From contig NZ_CALNVW010000002.1 in assembly GCF_940670765.1 (NCBI RefSeq), positions 186,001-250,000 on the forward strand: a DNA stretch of 64,000 bases. Reading direction: 5' to 3'. The notes beneath the pieces are model-generated. The model worked only from the letters and a program-made list of their open reading frames with translations. It searched no databases and was not told where the DNA came from. Position 1 is the stretch's first letter. The number at the start of each line of letters is the position of its first letter. Origin of the DNA: Streptomyces sp. A 4/2 (GTDB lineage Bacteria > Actinomycetota > Actinomycetes > Streptomycetales > Streptomycetaceae). Below are positions 16,513-25,196 of this stretch, piece after piece. The position numbers and the translations under genes are program-made.

Positions 16513-17639
16513 GCGGGACGCTCCGTGTACGAGAGGACGGTGGCGGCCAGCAGGTCGGCCGCCCGTGCGTGGGTGGAGGGGTCGGCCGCGCCGCTCATCG
16601 CGGCGAGCCGGGCCGGGTCGGCGAGGAGCGGGCCCGCCAGCTCCGCGAGCCGTTCGGCGGTCGTCGCCGCGTCGGTGAGCAGCAGTCCGGCCCCGGCGTC
16701 GCAGAGGACGCGTGCGTTGTGGGTCTGGTGGTCGCCGGGTGCGTGCGGATACGGGACGAGGATCGCGGGCACCCCGGTGCTGGCCAGTTCGGCGACGGTC
16801 GCCGATCCGGCACGGCAGACGACCAGGTCGGCGGCGGCGTACGCGAGGTCCATCCGGTCGAGGTAGGGGACGGCGCGCGCGACCCGGTCGCCGCCCTCGT
16901 CGGCCAGCCGCGCCGTGGCGTCCGCCAGGGCGGCGGGCCCGGTCTTGATCAGCAGGTGGACGTCGGTACGGCTCTGCCACCGGGCCGCGAGGCCGACGGC
17001 CGCAGCGGTGAGCCGGGCCGCTCCGAGACTGCCGCCGTTCACCAGCAGCAGCCGCGCCCCGGCGGGGACGCCCAGCTCACGCCGGGCCTCGCCCCGCAGG
17101 GCCGCGCGGTCGAGGGTGGCGATCGGTGCGGCGATGGGCATGCCGACGGTCAGCGCGTTCTCGCCCCCGGCGAGACGGGCGCGGCTGCGGTCGAAGGCGA
17201 CGGTGAGGTGCGGGGTGAGGCGGGCGGCGAACTGGTTGGCGCGGCCGGGCACCGCGTTGGACTCGTGGATCACGCTGGGCAGTCCGGCCATCCGCGCGCC
17301 GAGGACGACCGGCGCGCTGGGGTAGCCGCCCATCCCGACGGCGACCTGGGCGCGCTGCTCACGCAGGATGGTCCGGCACTGCATGCCGGACCTCAGCAGG
17401 GCGGCGGGCAGCAGATAGCGCCTGGCGCCCAGCGCGGGGTCGAACGGGATCATGTCGACGGTGTGGAGCCGGTACCCGGCGCCGGGTATGAGCGAGGTCT
17501 CGAGTCCGCGTTCGGTGCCGACGAACGAGATCACCGCGTCGGGTGCGGCGCGGCGCAGGGCGTCGGCCAGGGCGAGCCCGGGGTAGATGTGGCCGCCGGT
17601 GCCGCCCGCGCCGATCACGACGGAAGGTGGTGTGCGCAT
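16509..17639 (-). CDS. MurG-like UDP-N-acetylglucosamine transferase (paralogue)
   Basis: GT-B glycosyltransferase of 376 residues. MurG features in order: GGTGGHIYPG at 12-21, HESNAVPGRAN (canonical HEQNAVPG with Gln changed to Ser), NGGSLGAARL, RAGSATVAELASTGVPAI and HAPGDHQTHNA. MurG adds GlcNAc to lipid I on the inner membrane face. The main murG should sit in the dcw cluster, so this is probably a second, specialised copy. It is coupled to the LegB-like gene and divergent by 64 bp from a two-component system. No Shine-Dalgarno is visible before ATG 17639. Confidence 0.85.
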   Translation of the reverse strand: MRTPPSVVIGAGGTGGHIYPGLALADALRRAAPDAVISFVGTERGLETSLIPGAGYRLHTVDMIPFDPALGARRYLLPAALLRSGMQCRTILREQRAQVAVGMGGYPSAPVVLGARMAGLPSVIHESNAVPGRANQFAARLTPHLTVAFDRSRARLAGGENALTVGMPIAAPIATLDRAALRGEARRELGVPAGARLLLVNGGSLGAARLTAAAVGLAARWQSRTDVHLLIKTGPAALADATARLADEGGDRVARAVPYLDRMDLAYAAADLVVCRAGSATVAELASTGVPAILVPYPHAPGDHQTHNARVLCDAGAGLLLTDAATTAERLAELAGPLLADPARLAAMSGAADPSTHARAADLLAATVLSYTERPA

Positions 17640-17663
17640 GGGGAGCACACTCGCGCCGCGGGG

Positions 17664-17679
17664 TAAGAAGGTTCTAAGA
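17664..17679 (+). promoter_or_regulatory. Direct repeats in the murG-like / response regulator gap
   Basis: TAAGA occurs twice, 11 bp apart (17664-17668 and 17675-17679), in the 64-bp divergent region. An 11-bp period is typical of OmpR-family response regulator sites, so the adjacent regulator may control both arms. Confidence 0.35.
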
Positions 17680-17703
17680 GCCGGGTTTGGCAGGCTTTGC
17701 TCC

Positions 17704-18423
17704 ATGAACCCGCACCCGCACACGCATTCCGTGAGCACCCAGCAGCGAAAGATCCTGGTCGTCGACGACCAGCCCGAGGTGCGCGCGGCGGTCGAGGACG
17801 GCCTCGCGGTCGAGGGGTACGAGGTGCGGGGCGCGGCCGACGGCCTGGCAGCGCTCTCCACCGTCTCTTCCTGGCAGCCGGACGCGATCGTGCTGGACGT
17901 GATGATGCCGGTGCTCGACGGGCTCGGGGTCTGCCGTCAGCTGCGGGCCGTGGGCGACCGTACGCCCGTCCTGGTGCTGACCGCGCTGGACTCGGTGAGC
18001 GAGCGGGTGGACGGCCTGGAGGCAGGCGCGGACGACTATCTCGTGAAGCCCTTCGCCCTCGACGAACTCGTCGCCCGGGTGCGGGCGCTGCTGCGGCGGG
18101 CGGCCCCGGCGGAGGAGGACCGGGCCACGCTGTCGTACGCGGATCTCACCGTCGACCCGCAGACCCGCACCGGCCGCCGCTCCGAGCGCCCGATCGAATT
18201 CAGCCGGACCGAATTCGCCCTGCTCGAACTCCTGCTGCGCCACCCGGGGCAGGTCCTCACCCGCGAGCTGATCCTGGAGCGGGTCTGGGGGCAGGACTTC
18301 GGCCCGGACTCCAACTCCCTCGCGGTGTACGTCGGTTACCTCCGCCGCAAGCTGGAGGCGGCGGGCGAGCCCCGCCTGGTCCACACCGTGCACGGCGTCG
18401 GCTACCGGCTGGATCTGGCGTGA
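17704..18423 (+). CDS. OmpR-family response regulator
   Basis: 239-residue two-component response regulator. The receiver domain (about 15-125) has KILVVDDQ, the phospho-acceptor Asp in VLDVMMP and DDYLVKPF. The C-terminal winged helix (about 140-237) has FSRTEFALLELLLRHPGQVLTRE and HTVHGVGYRL features (cited in part). The ATG at 17704 lacks a clear ribosome-binding site; GTG at 17731 is an alternative. The stop overlaps the kinase start (GTGA). Its position, divergent from the MurG/LegB pair, suggests that it controls them. Confidence 0.93.
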   Translation: MNPHPHTHSVSTQQRKILVVDDQPEVRAAVEDGLAVEGYEVRGAADGLAALSTVSSWQPDAIVLDVMMPVLDGLGVCRQLRAVGDRTPVLVLTALDSVSERVDGLEAGADDYLVKPFALDELVARVRALLRRAAPAEEDRATLSYADLTVDPQTRTGRRSERPIEFSRTEFALLELLLRHPGQVLTRELILERVWGQDFGPDSNSLAVYVGYLRRKLEAAGEPRLVHTVHGVGYRLDLA

Positions 18424-19835
18424 GCGCGCAGGACGCGGAACCGGTGGGAGGGCGCACCCCGCGCACCGCCCCCTCCCACCGGCTCGGCGCCCGCTGGCGC
18501 CGCCGCCGGCCGCTGCGCACCCGGCTGGCCCTGACCGCGTCCGCCGCGGTGGCCCTGGTGGCGCTCGGCATGTGTGCGGCGGCCTTCTTCGTGCAGCGGT
18601 ACGAGCTCTACCACCAGCTGGACCTCAATCTGATCCAGTCGGCGGCCCTGGTCAGCGGCGGGCACACCGGTGGGCCGCCGGGTGTCGTGGCGGGCGAATG
18701 CCGCTACCTGGCCTCCCCGGCCTGTTCGCAGATCGTGCCGGCCGATCCGGCCGGTGACCCGTCGAAGCCGTACCTCCTGCCGGTCGCGCGGCCGGTGCGG
18801 GAGGTCGCCGCGGGCCGACGCGCTCCGTACTTCAGCAACATCACGCTGCAGGGGCGCCCCACCCGGATGCTCACCACCACCTTCGGCCACCGCGAGGCGG
18901 TGCAGGTCGCGCTCCGTTCCGACCCGGTGGAGCGGAGCGTACGGCGGACGGCCTGGCTGCTCGCCGCCGCCGGCGGGGTCGGTGTGCTCTTCGCCGCCGC
19001 CCTCGGCTACTGGGTGTCACGCACCGGCCTGGCACCGGTCGCGCGGCTCACCCGGGCCGCCGAGCGGATCGCGGCCACCCGCGATCCGCGCCACCGCATC
19101 GAGCTGCCCCCGGGGCCGGTGACACGGGAGGACGAGGTCACCCGGCTGGCCGCCACGTTCAACGCCATGCTGGGTGAGCTGGAACAGTCGGTCACCGCCC
19201 AGCGCCGACTGGTGGCGGACGCCTCCCACGAGCTGCGTACCCCGCTCACCGCGCTCCGCACGAACGCCGAACTCCTGTCCCGGGCGGACCGGTTGACCGA
19301 CGCCCAGCGTGACAGGGCCGCCGCGGCCCTCGGGCGGCAGATCCATGAGGTCACGACGTTGGTGAACGATCTGATCGAGCTGGCCCGCGACGAGGAACCC
19401 GTCCCGCTCCTGGAGGCCGTCCGGCTGGCTCCGCTGGTCGAGCACGCCGCCACGGCGGCACGCGGCCACTGGCCCGGGGTCGCCTTCACGGTACGGATCC
19501 TGGCCGACCCGGTCGTTCCCGGTGTCCAGGCCCGGCTCTCCCGGCTGTTCGCCAACCTTCTCTCCAACGCGGCCAAGTTCTCCGAGCCGGGGGGCGAGGT
19601 CGAGCTGGTGCTCACGGCGGAGGAGCTGACCGTCCGCGATCACGGACCCGGGATCGCGGACGGAGACCTCCCGTACGTCTTCGACCGCTTCTACCGGGCG
19701 GAGGCGGCCCGCGCGCTCCCCGGATCGGGCCTGGGGCTGGCGATGGCCCGGCAGATCGCCCGCGCGCACGGGGCCGAACTCACGGCGGAGCGGGCGCCGG
19801 GCGGCGGGGCGCTGTTCCGGCTGGTGCTGCCCTGA
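18420..19835 (+). CDS. Sensor histidine kinase
   Basis: Membrane histidine kinase of 471 residues. TM1 at about 36-58 and TM2 at about 178-199 flank a 120-residue extracytoplasmic sensor. The sensor carries just two cysteines eight residues apart (C94, C102), a possible disulfide switch. A HAMP region follows, then the H-box DASHELRTP (His270), the N-box NLLSNAAKF, and G-boxes DHGPGI and GSGLGLAMA. GTG start overlaps the regulator stop, giving a standard RR-HK operon. The signal is unknown. Confidence 0.93.
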   Translation: MSAQDAEPVGGRTPRTAPSHRLGARWRRRRPLRTRLALTASAAVALVALGMCAAAFFVQRYELYHQLDLNLIQSAALVSGGHTGGPPGVVAGECRYLASPACSQIVPADPAGDPSKPYLLPVARPVREVAAGRRAPYFSNITLQGRPTRMLTTTFGHREAVQVALRSDPVERSVRRTAWLLAAAGGVGVLFAAALGYWVSRTGLAPVARLTRAAERIAATRDPRHRIELPPGPVTREDEVTRLAATFNAMLGELEQSVTAQRRLVADASHELRTPLTALRTNAELLSRADRLTDAQRDRAAAALGRQIHEVTTLVNDLIELARDEEPVPLLEAVRLAPLVEHAATAARGHWPGVAFTVRILADPVVPGVQARLSRLFANLLSNAAKFSEPGGEVELVLTAEELTVRDHGPGIADGDLPYVFDRFYRAEAARALPGSGLGLAMARQIARAHGAELTAERAPGGGALFRLVLP

Positions 19836-19893
19836 GGCCGGCGGCCGAGGCGCGAACCCTCCGTGGCCGGTGTCAGGCGCGTCTACGGCGTGG

Positions 19894-20757
19894 TCACCGG
19901 GCGAGCCGCCCCAGCAGTGCCGAGGACACCAGGATGCTCACCAGCGCGGCCCCGGCCAACACGCCGAAGTCGAGACCCAGGTGCGAGGGTGTGCCCAGCA
20001 ACAGACCTCTCAGGGCGTCGACCTGATAGCTCAGTGGATTGAACTTGCTCACCGCCTGGAGCCAGCCCGGCATGATCGCGACCGGGTAGAGGGCGTTGGA
20101 GGCGAAGAACAACGGCATCGTGATGGCCTGTCCGATACCCATCAGCCGGTCACGGGTCAGCACGATCCCGGCGATGGCCACCGACAGACAGGAGAAGAAG
20201 GCCGCACCCATGATCACCACGACCGCCACGCCCAGGAGCCGCAGCGGGTTCCAGGTGAGTCCGACGCCGAGCAGCGCGGCGATGACGATCACCACGACCG
20301 CCTGGATCAGCGCCTTCACCCCGGCGGCGAACGCCTTACCGGTGGTCAGCGCGGATCTCGGGGTCGGCGTGACCAGGAGTTTGGTGAGAATCCCGGCGTC
20401 CCGCTCCCAGATGATCTGAATGCCGTAGAAGATCGCGATGAACATCGCGGACTGGGCGATGATGCCCGGCGCGAGATAGTCGATGTACGGAATGCCGCCG
20501 GTCGGAATGGCCTTGATCCGGGTGAAGGTCTCACCGAAGATCAGCAGCCACAGGGCCGGCTGGATGGCCCTGGTGTACAGCTCGGTGCGGTCGTGGCGCA
20601 GTTTCTGCAGCTCGACCAGGCACATCGCGGCGACCCTGGCCGGGACCATCCGCCAGCCGGTGCGGGCCTTGGGCGGGACCAGGAGCAGTCCCGGCTCGCC
20701 CACCGGGGTGGGGTCAGCCGACCCGGGTGGCGGTGCGGCGCGTGGTGCGGACATCAC
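19894..20757 (-). CDS. ABC-2 type exporter permease (DrrB-like)
   Basis: 287-residue membrane subunit of a drug or lipid exporter. Six hydrophobic segments lie between about residues 65 and 285. Family features are YLAPGIIAQSAMF, ITMPLFFASNALYP and FNPLSYQVDALRGLL. Starts (GTG 20757 or ATG 20754) lie inside the 3' end of the ATPase gene, an overlap of about 41-44 nt, so translation is coupled. It belongs with the ATPase and MarR genes in one three-gene operon. Substrate not predictable. Confidence 0.92.
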   Translation of the reverse strand: MMSAPRAAPPPGSADPTPVGEPGLLLVPPKARTGWRMVPARVAAMCLVELQKLRHDRTELYTRAIQPALWLLIFGETFTRIKAIPTGGIPYIDYLAPGIIAQSAMFIAIFYGIQIIWERDAGILTKLLVTPTPRSALTTGKAFAAGVKALIQAVVVIVIAALLGVGLTWNPLRLLGVAVVVIMGAAFFSCLSVAIAGIVLTRDRLMGIGQAITMPLFFASNALYPVAIMPGWLQAVSKFNPLSYQVDALRGLLLGTPSHLGLDFGVLAGAALVSILVSSALLGRLAR

Positions 20758-21577
20758 GGAATTCGCCTCCCTGCTCGTCGAGACCGCTGCCTGCGACGTC
20801 CCGGAAGACGTCCTCCAGCGTCGGCGGACGGTCGCTGCCGCCCTCGGCGCGATTGCGCTCGCGAAGGGCGGACCTGAGCTCGTCGGGCGTACCGACGGCC
20901 CGTACCCGCCCGAGGTGCATCAGCGCGAGCCGGTCGCAGTACTGGTCGGCCTCGTCCATGTAGTGGGTGGTCACCAGCACGGTCATGCCGGTGGCTTTCC
21001 GTACGGCGTCGATGTGCTCCCACACGCTGGTCCTGGCGATCGGGTCGAGACCGATGGTCGGTTCGTCCAGAATCAGCAGCCGGGGAGCGCTGACCAGCGC
21101 CTGGGCGAGTTCGAGACGGCGGATCATGCCGCCGGAGTAGGTCTTGGCGAGCCGGTCGGCCGCGTCGGTCAGCCCGACGGCGGCCAGCACCTGCGCGACG
21201 CGCTCGGCCCGTTCCTTGCGGGAGACGTCGAAGACCCGGGCGAACAGGGTCACGTTCTCCCGCCCGGTGAGACCGGCGTCGGCGGAGAGCTGCTGCGGTA
21301 CGTAACCGAGCAGCCGCCGGACCGCCATCCGCTCCTTCGCCGCGTCGCGCCCGAAGACCCGCACGCGGCCCGCCGGGACCGGCAGCAGGGTGGTGATGCA
21401 GCGGATCACGGTGGTCTTGCCCGCTCCGTTCGGCCCGAGCAGGCCGAAGACCTCACCGGCCTCGACCGACAGATCCACGTCGTCGACGGCTTTCGCCTCG
21501 CCGAAGCTGTACTCCAGACCGTTGCAGGCGACCGCGATGCCGTCGGCTGCCGGGTCGGTGTACTCCGTAGCACTCAT
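20714..21577 (-). CDS. ABC exporter ATP-binding protein (DrrA-like)
   Basis: 287-residue ATPase. Walker A is GPNGAGKTT, the signature is YSGGMIRRLELA, Walker B is LLILDEPTIGLDP and the H-loop is TTHYMDEAD. This is the daunorubicin-resistance (DrrA) type, with a C-terminal extension. The ATG overlaps the end of the MarR gene by 4 nt and the permease start lies within its 3' end. It powers the downstream permease; probable self-protection or export of a hydrophobic compound. Confidence 0.94.
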   Translation of the reverse strand: MSATEYTDPAADGIAVACNGLEYSFGEAKAVDDVDLSVEAGEVFGLLGPNGAGKTTVIRCITTLLPVPAGRVRVFGRDAAKERMAVRRLLGYVPQQLSADAGLTGRENVTLFARVFDVSRKERAERVAQVLAAVGLTDAADRLAKTYSGGMIRRLELAQALVSAPRLLILDEPTIGLDPIARTSVWEHIDAVRKATGMTVLVTTHYMDEADQYCDRLALMHLGRVRAVGTPDELRSALRERNRAEGGSDRPPTLEDVFRDVAGSGLDEQGGEFRDVRTTRRTATRVG

Positions 21578-22029
21578 GAGCCCTCCACCTCCTCGCGCAG
21601 GTTCCGGGTGAGGCTGCGCAGCGCCGGAAGCGCCGCGGCCAGTGCCGCCCGGTCCTCCTCGGACAGCCGGGCCACCTGGGCACGGACCAGTTCGCTGCGC
21701 CGCTCCTGCCAGTCACGCAGCCGTTCGCGGGCCGCGGGGGTCAGCAGCAGCCGCACCGAGCGGCGGTCGTCCGGGTCCCTCTCGCGGCGCAGGTACCCGA
21801 CGTGGGTGAGCTGGTTCACCAGCGTGGAGACCGAATTCCCGGCCAGACACAGCTCCTTGGCCGCGGCCGAGACCCGGATACCGGGGCTGCCGGCGACCAG
21901 CCGCAGAAGCTCGGCCTGTGCGCCGCGCAGCGGCGGGGCACGCAGCTCCCGGCGCAACCGCCGCCGGATCAGCCGGTGAACACCGGCCAGGGCGTCGGCG
22001 AGCGAGTCGGGGAACTCTCCCGTGGCCAT
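21574..22029 (-). CDS. MarR-family regulator
   Basis: 151-residue winged-helix regulator. RVSAAAKELCLAGNSVSTLVNQL is the recognition region (about 50-75), followed by the wing ERDPDDRRSVRLLLT. First gene of the operon with the DrrAB-type exporter. MarR proteins in this position usually repress their own exporter and release it on binding substrate, which I infer here. Confidence 0.9.
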   Translation of the reverse strand: MATGEFPDSLADALAGVHRLIRRRLRRELRAPPLRGAQAELLRLVAGSPGIRVSAAAKELCLAGNSVSTLVNQLTHVGYLRRERDPDDRRSVRLLLTPAARERLRDWQERRSELVRAQVARLSEEDRAALAAALPALRSLTRNLREEVEGS

Positions 22030-22087
22030 GAGCCCAATTTTAGCTCTGCCTCCGAGGTATTGCCCGGCGCGCCCGGTACCGCGTCCA

Positions 22088-22113
22088 GGACCCGGGCCCG
22101 GCGCCCGGGATCC
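22088..22113. terminator. Hairpin after icmA
   Basis: CCCGGGC / GCCCGGG stem (22091-22097 with 22103-22109) extended by GGA/TCC with one bulged base, 8 nt beyond the icmA stop. Confidence 0.55.
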
Positions 22114-22120
22114 AGACCGC

Positions 22121-23821
22121 TCAGAACCCGGGCGGCTCCGTGTACACCCCCCACTCGTCCCGCAGCACCCCGCAGATCTCGCCGAGCGTCGCCTCCACCC
22201 GGACCGCGGCCAGCATCGGCTCGATCATGTTCGAGCCGTCCCGGGCCGCTGCCAGCATGGCGTCCAGCGCGGACCGCACGCGGGTCTCGTCCCGGGCCGC
22301 CTTGCGGCCTGTCAGGTCCTCGACCTGGTCGCGTTCCACCTCGTGGCTGACCCGCAGGATCTCCAGGTCGCCCGTCACCGAGCCGTGCAGGCAGTTGACG
22401 CCGACGACCCGCTTGTCGCCCTTCTCCACCGAGCGCTGGTACTGGAAGGCCGACTCGGCGATCTCCCCGGTGAACCAGCCGTCCTCGATGCCGCGCAGGA
22501 TCCCCGAGGTGACCGGCCCGATCGGGTGCTGCCCGTCGGGGTGCGCGCGCAGGCCGCGCTCCTTGATCTGCTCGAAGATCTTCTCGGCGTCGGCCTCGAT
22601 GCGGTCGGTGAGCTGCTCGATGTACCAGGAACCGCCGAGCGGGTCGGCCACATTGGCGACGCCCGTCTCCTCCATCAGCACCTGCTGCGTGCGCAGGGCG
22701 ATCTCCGCCGCCTGCTCGCTCGGCAGCGCGAGGGTCTCGTCCAGGGCGTTGGTGTGCAGGGAGTTGGTGCCGCCGAGGACCGCGGCCAGCGCCTCGACCG
22801 CGGTCCGTACGACGTTGTTGTACGGCTGCTGCGCGGTCAGCGACACACCGGCCGTCTGGGTGTGGAAACGGAGCCACTGCGCCTTGTCGGTCCGGGCGCC
22901 GTACACGTCCTTCATCCAGCGCGCCCAGATCCTGCGCGCCGCACGGAACTTGGCGATCTCCTCGAAGAAGTCGACGTGCGCGTCGAAGAAGAAGCTGAGG
23001 CCGGGCGCGAAGACGTCCACGTCCATGCCGCGGGAGAGGCCGAGCTCCACGTAGCCGAAGCCGTCGGCCAGGGTGTACGCCAGCTCCTGCGCGGCCGTCG
23101 CGCCCGCCTCGCGGATGTGGTAGCCGGAGACCGAGAGCGGCTTGTACGCGGGGATGGAGGCGGCGCAGTGCTCCATCAGGTCACCGATCAGGCGCAGATG
23201 CGGCTCGGGCTGGAAGAGCCACTCCTTCTGCGCGATGTACTCCTTGAAGATGTCCGTCTGGAGCGTGCCGTTGAGCACGGCCGGGTCGATGCCCTGGCGC
23301 TCGGCGGCGACCAGGTACATGCAGAAGACCGGGACGGCCGGGCCGCTGATCGTCATCGACGTGGTGACGTCGCCGAGCGGGATGTCCTGGAAGAGGACCT
23401 CCATGTCGGCGGCCGAGTCGATGGCGACCCCGCAGTGGCCGACCTCGCCGAGCGCCTTCGGCTCGTCGGAGTCTCGGCCCATCAGGGTCGGCATGTCGAA
23501 GGCGACCGAGAGGCCGCCGCCGCCGTTGGCGAGGATCGTCTTGTACCGCTCGTTGGTCTGCCGGGCGTTGCCGAAACCGGCGAACTGCCTGATGGTCCAG
23601 GTACGGCCGCGGTATCCGGTGGCGTGCAGACCCCGGGTGTAGGGGTACTCGCCCGGCCAGCCGATCCGCTCGAACCCCTCGTACGTGTCCCCGGGCCGGG
23701 GTCCGTACACCGGGTCCACCTGGTCACCGGAGAGCGTGGTGAAATCGGCGTCCCGCTTGCGGGCCTTGTCGTACCGGGCCTGCCAGCGGCGGCGGCCTTC
23801 TTCAACGGCGTGAGCGTCCAT
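22121..23821 (-). CDS. icmA: Isobutyryl-CoA mutase large subunit
   Basis: Adenosylcobalamin-dependent carbon-skeleton rearrangement of isobutyryl-CoA and n-butyryl-CoA; 566 residues, exactly the length I recall for IcmA. It contains only the substrate-binding TIM barrel. The B12-binding domain is a separate small subunit (IcmB), not seen in this window. Specificity is readable: Phe at 80 (TIRQFAGF) and Gln at 198 are the isobutyryl-CoA mutase pair, where methylmalonyl-CoA mutase has Tyr and Arg. This numbering also supports the ATG at 23821. There is no ribosome-binding site; TAAATT lies 7 nt upstream, so the mRNA is probably leaderless. It feeds valine-derived carbon to butyrate and polyketide precursors. 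Confidence 0.96.
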   Translation of the reverse strand: MDAHAVEEGRRRWQARYDKARKRDADFTTLSGDQVDPVYGPRPGDTYEGFERIGWPGEYPYTRGLHATGYRGRTWTIRQFAGFGNARQTNERYKTILANGGGGLSVAFDMPTLMGRDSDEPKALGEVGHCGVAIDSAADMEVLFQDIPLGDVTTSMTISGPAVPVFCMYLVAAERQGIDPAVLNGTLQTDIFKEYIAQKEWLFQPEPHLRLIGDLMEHCAASIPAYKPLSVSGYHIREAGATAAQELAYTLADGFGYVELGLSRGMDVDVFAPGLSFFFDAHVDFFEEIAKFRAARRIWARWMKDVYGARTDKAQWLRFHTQTAGVSLTAQQPYNNVVRTAVEALAAVLGGTNSLHTNALDETLALPSEQAAEIALRTQQVLMEETGVANVADPLGGSWYIEQLTDRIEADAEKIFEQIKERGLRAHPDGQHPIGPVTSGILRGIEDGWFTGEIAESAFQYQRSVEKGDKRVVGVNCLHGSVTGDLEILRVSHEVERDQVEDLTGRKAARDETRVRSALDAMLAAARDGSNMIEPMLAAVRVEATLGEICGVLRDEWGVYTEPPGF

Positions 23822-23828
23822 GCACTCG

Positions 23829-23852
23829 AATTTACTAGGACGTCCAAGTAAA
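23829..23852 (-). promoter_or_regulatory. icmA promoter with 22-bp near-perfect palindrome
   Basis: Positions 23831-23852 form an inverted repeat with arms TTTACT-N-GGAC around a GACGTC core; only the two N positions fail to match. The candidate -10 TAAATT of icmA (23829-23834, minus strand) overlaps one arm. The layout suggests a dedicated repressor site controlling icmA. Confidence 0.7.
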
Positions 23853-23894
23853 TGTCGACGGCAAACCGCCCGCGCATCGCACGGGCGGTGGGGG

Positions 23895-24233
23895 TTACGC
23901 CTTGGCCGCAGCCGGGACCGGCTCCCTGACCTGCGGTTCCAGCTCCTTGGAGATCTTGCGCTCGACAAAGAAAGCCGCGGTCGGAATCGTTCCCGCCAGC
24001 AGCACCCAGAGCTGCTTCGTCACCGGCCACTTGGCCTTGGAGCCCAGGTCGAAGGCGAAGACGAGGTACACGACGTACAGCCAGCCGTGCGCGATGCCGA
24101 CGATGCTGACAAAGCCGGTCGCCCCGTCGATGTCCAGCAGGTACTTGGCGATGACGCCGAGGGTGAGCAGGACCAGCAGCACACCGGTGACATAGGCCAT
24201 CACGCGGTAGCGGGTCAGCACGCTTCGTTTCAT
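23895..24233 (-). CDS. DUF3817 family membrane protein
   Basis: 112-residue protein with three hydrophobic segments. The DUF3817 pattern is visible as YRVMAYVTGVLLVLLTLGV, GIAHGWLYVVYLVFAFD and a last helix before FVERKISKE. Start ATG 24233 (MKRSVLTRYR) chosen because the upstream frame is not family-like. A second, diverged member lies at 25193-25540. Function unknown; small inner-membrane protein. It sits upstream of icmA on the same strand, but the icmA operator lies between them. Confidence 0.85.
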   Translation of the reverse strand: MKRSVLTRYRVMAYVTGVLLVLLTLGVIAKYLLDIDGATGFVSIVGIAHGWLYVVYLVFAFDLGSKAKWPVTKQLWVLLAGTIPTAAFFVERKISKELEPQVREPVPAAAKA

Positions 24234-24319
24234 GGAGTCGAGCGTATCCGGACAGGGCGGGCGATCTTCGGCGGGGTTGCCGATCCCCCGACGGCCGCTC
24301 CCACCTGCCAGAACACGGC

Positions 24320-24829
24320 TCAGGAGTCCTCGAAATCCTCCGCGGCCACCCGCAGCGGCCTGAGCATCGCGAAGATCTCCGCGCACTCCTCCGCGTCGTA
24401 GGCGCGCAGCCCGAAGTCCATCTTCATCAGATCCGCGCTGGCCTCCTCGACGACCTCGCGGCCCTTGTCGGTGATGGAGGCCAGCGTGCCCCGCCCGTCG
24501 TTCGGGTTGGGGCGCTTGTCGACCAGGCCCGACTTCACCAGCCGGTCGACGGTGTTCGTCACCGAGGTGGGATGCACCATCAGCCGCTCACCGATCTTGG
24601 ACATCGGCAGCTCTCCGGCCTTGGAGAAGGTGAGCAGGACGAGCGCCTCGTAGCGCGCGAAGGTCAGCCCGTACGGCTTGACGACCGCGTCGACCTCCGC
24701 GAGCAGGATCTGGTGCGCACGCATGATGGAGGTGATCGCGGCCATCGAGGGCACGGGTCCCCAGCGCTGCTGCCAGAGTTCGTCGGCGCGCGCGATGGGA
24801 TCGAAGGCAAGACTGAGCGGCTTCGGCAC
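24320..24829 (-). CDS. MarR-family regulator
   Basis: 169-residue winged-helix regulator. The recognition segment is LMVHPTSVTNTVDRLVKSGLV (around residues 82-103) with the wing KRPNPNDGRGTLASIT. The GTG at 24829 has TAGGGT exactly 7 nt upstream and no ribosome-binding site, so a leaderless mRNA is likely. From memory this matches a conserved Streptomyces MarR gene next to icmA (SCO5413). It could bind the icmA palindrome, although MarR sites are usually shorter. Confidence 0.9.
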   Translation of the reverse strand: MPKPLSLAFDPIARADELWQQRWGPVPSMAAITSIMRAHQILLAEVDAVVKPYGLTFARYEALVLLTFSKAGELPMSKIGERLMVHPTSVTNTVDRLVKSGLVDKRPNPNDGRGTLASITDKGREVVEEASADLMKMDFGLRAYDAEECAEIFAMLRPLRVAAEDFEDS

Positions 24830-24902
24830 GGCATCGACCCTACCGGCCGGTCATATGCCGGTCAGCCCTGTCTCGCCTTTCGGTCCGATCCGGAGGTAGG
24901 GA

Positions 24903-25196
24903 CTAATCGGCGAGATGCCGCTCCACGGTTTCGACCTTGGAGGTCAGACCGTCCGTGACGCCCGGCCGGATGTCGGCCTTCAGTACGAGCGAGACCCGCG
25001 GCGCACGCGCCTCGACCGCGGCGACGGCGCGCTTCACGACGTCCATGACCTCGTCCCACTCGCCCTCGATCGAGGTGAACATCGCGTCCGTGCGGTTGGG
25101 GAGCCCCGACTCGCGTACGACGCGGACGGCGTCGGCGACGTACTCACCGACGTCCTCGCCCACACCCAGCGGGGAGACCGAGAAGGCGACGATCAT
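24903..25196 (-). CDS. MTH1187/YkoF-type thiamine-binding family protein
   Basis: 97-residue small cytosolic protein. [23 protein letters not shown] at the start and [25 protein letters not shown] in the middle are typical of the MTH1187 (thiamine-binding-like) fold. The ATG overlaps the DUF3817 stop by 4 nt (ATGA), so the two are coupled. Ligand binding in this family is established for thiamine in some members; here it is inference. Confidence 0.85.
   Translation of the reverse strand: MIVAFSVSPLGVGEDVGEYVADAVRVVRESGLPNRTDAMFTSIEGEWDEVMDVVKRAVAAVEARAPRVSLVLKADIRPGVTDGLTSKVETVERHLAD

Noticed and set aside
19836..19893. Terminator between the histidine kinase and the ABC permease
   Set aside because: Convergent genes make one likely, but I found no convincing stem-loop in this gap.
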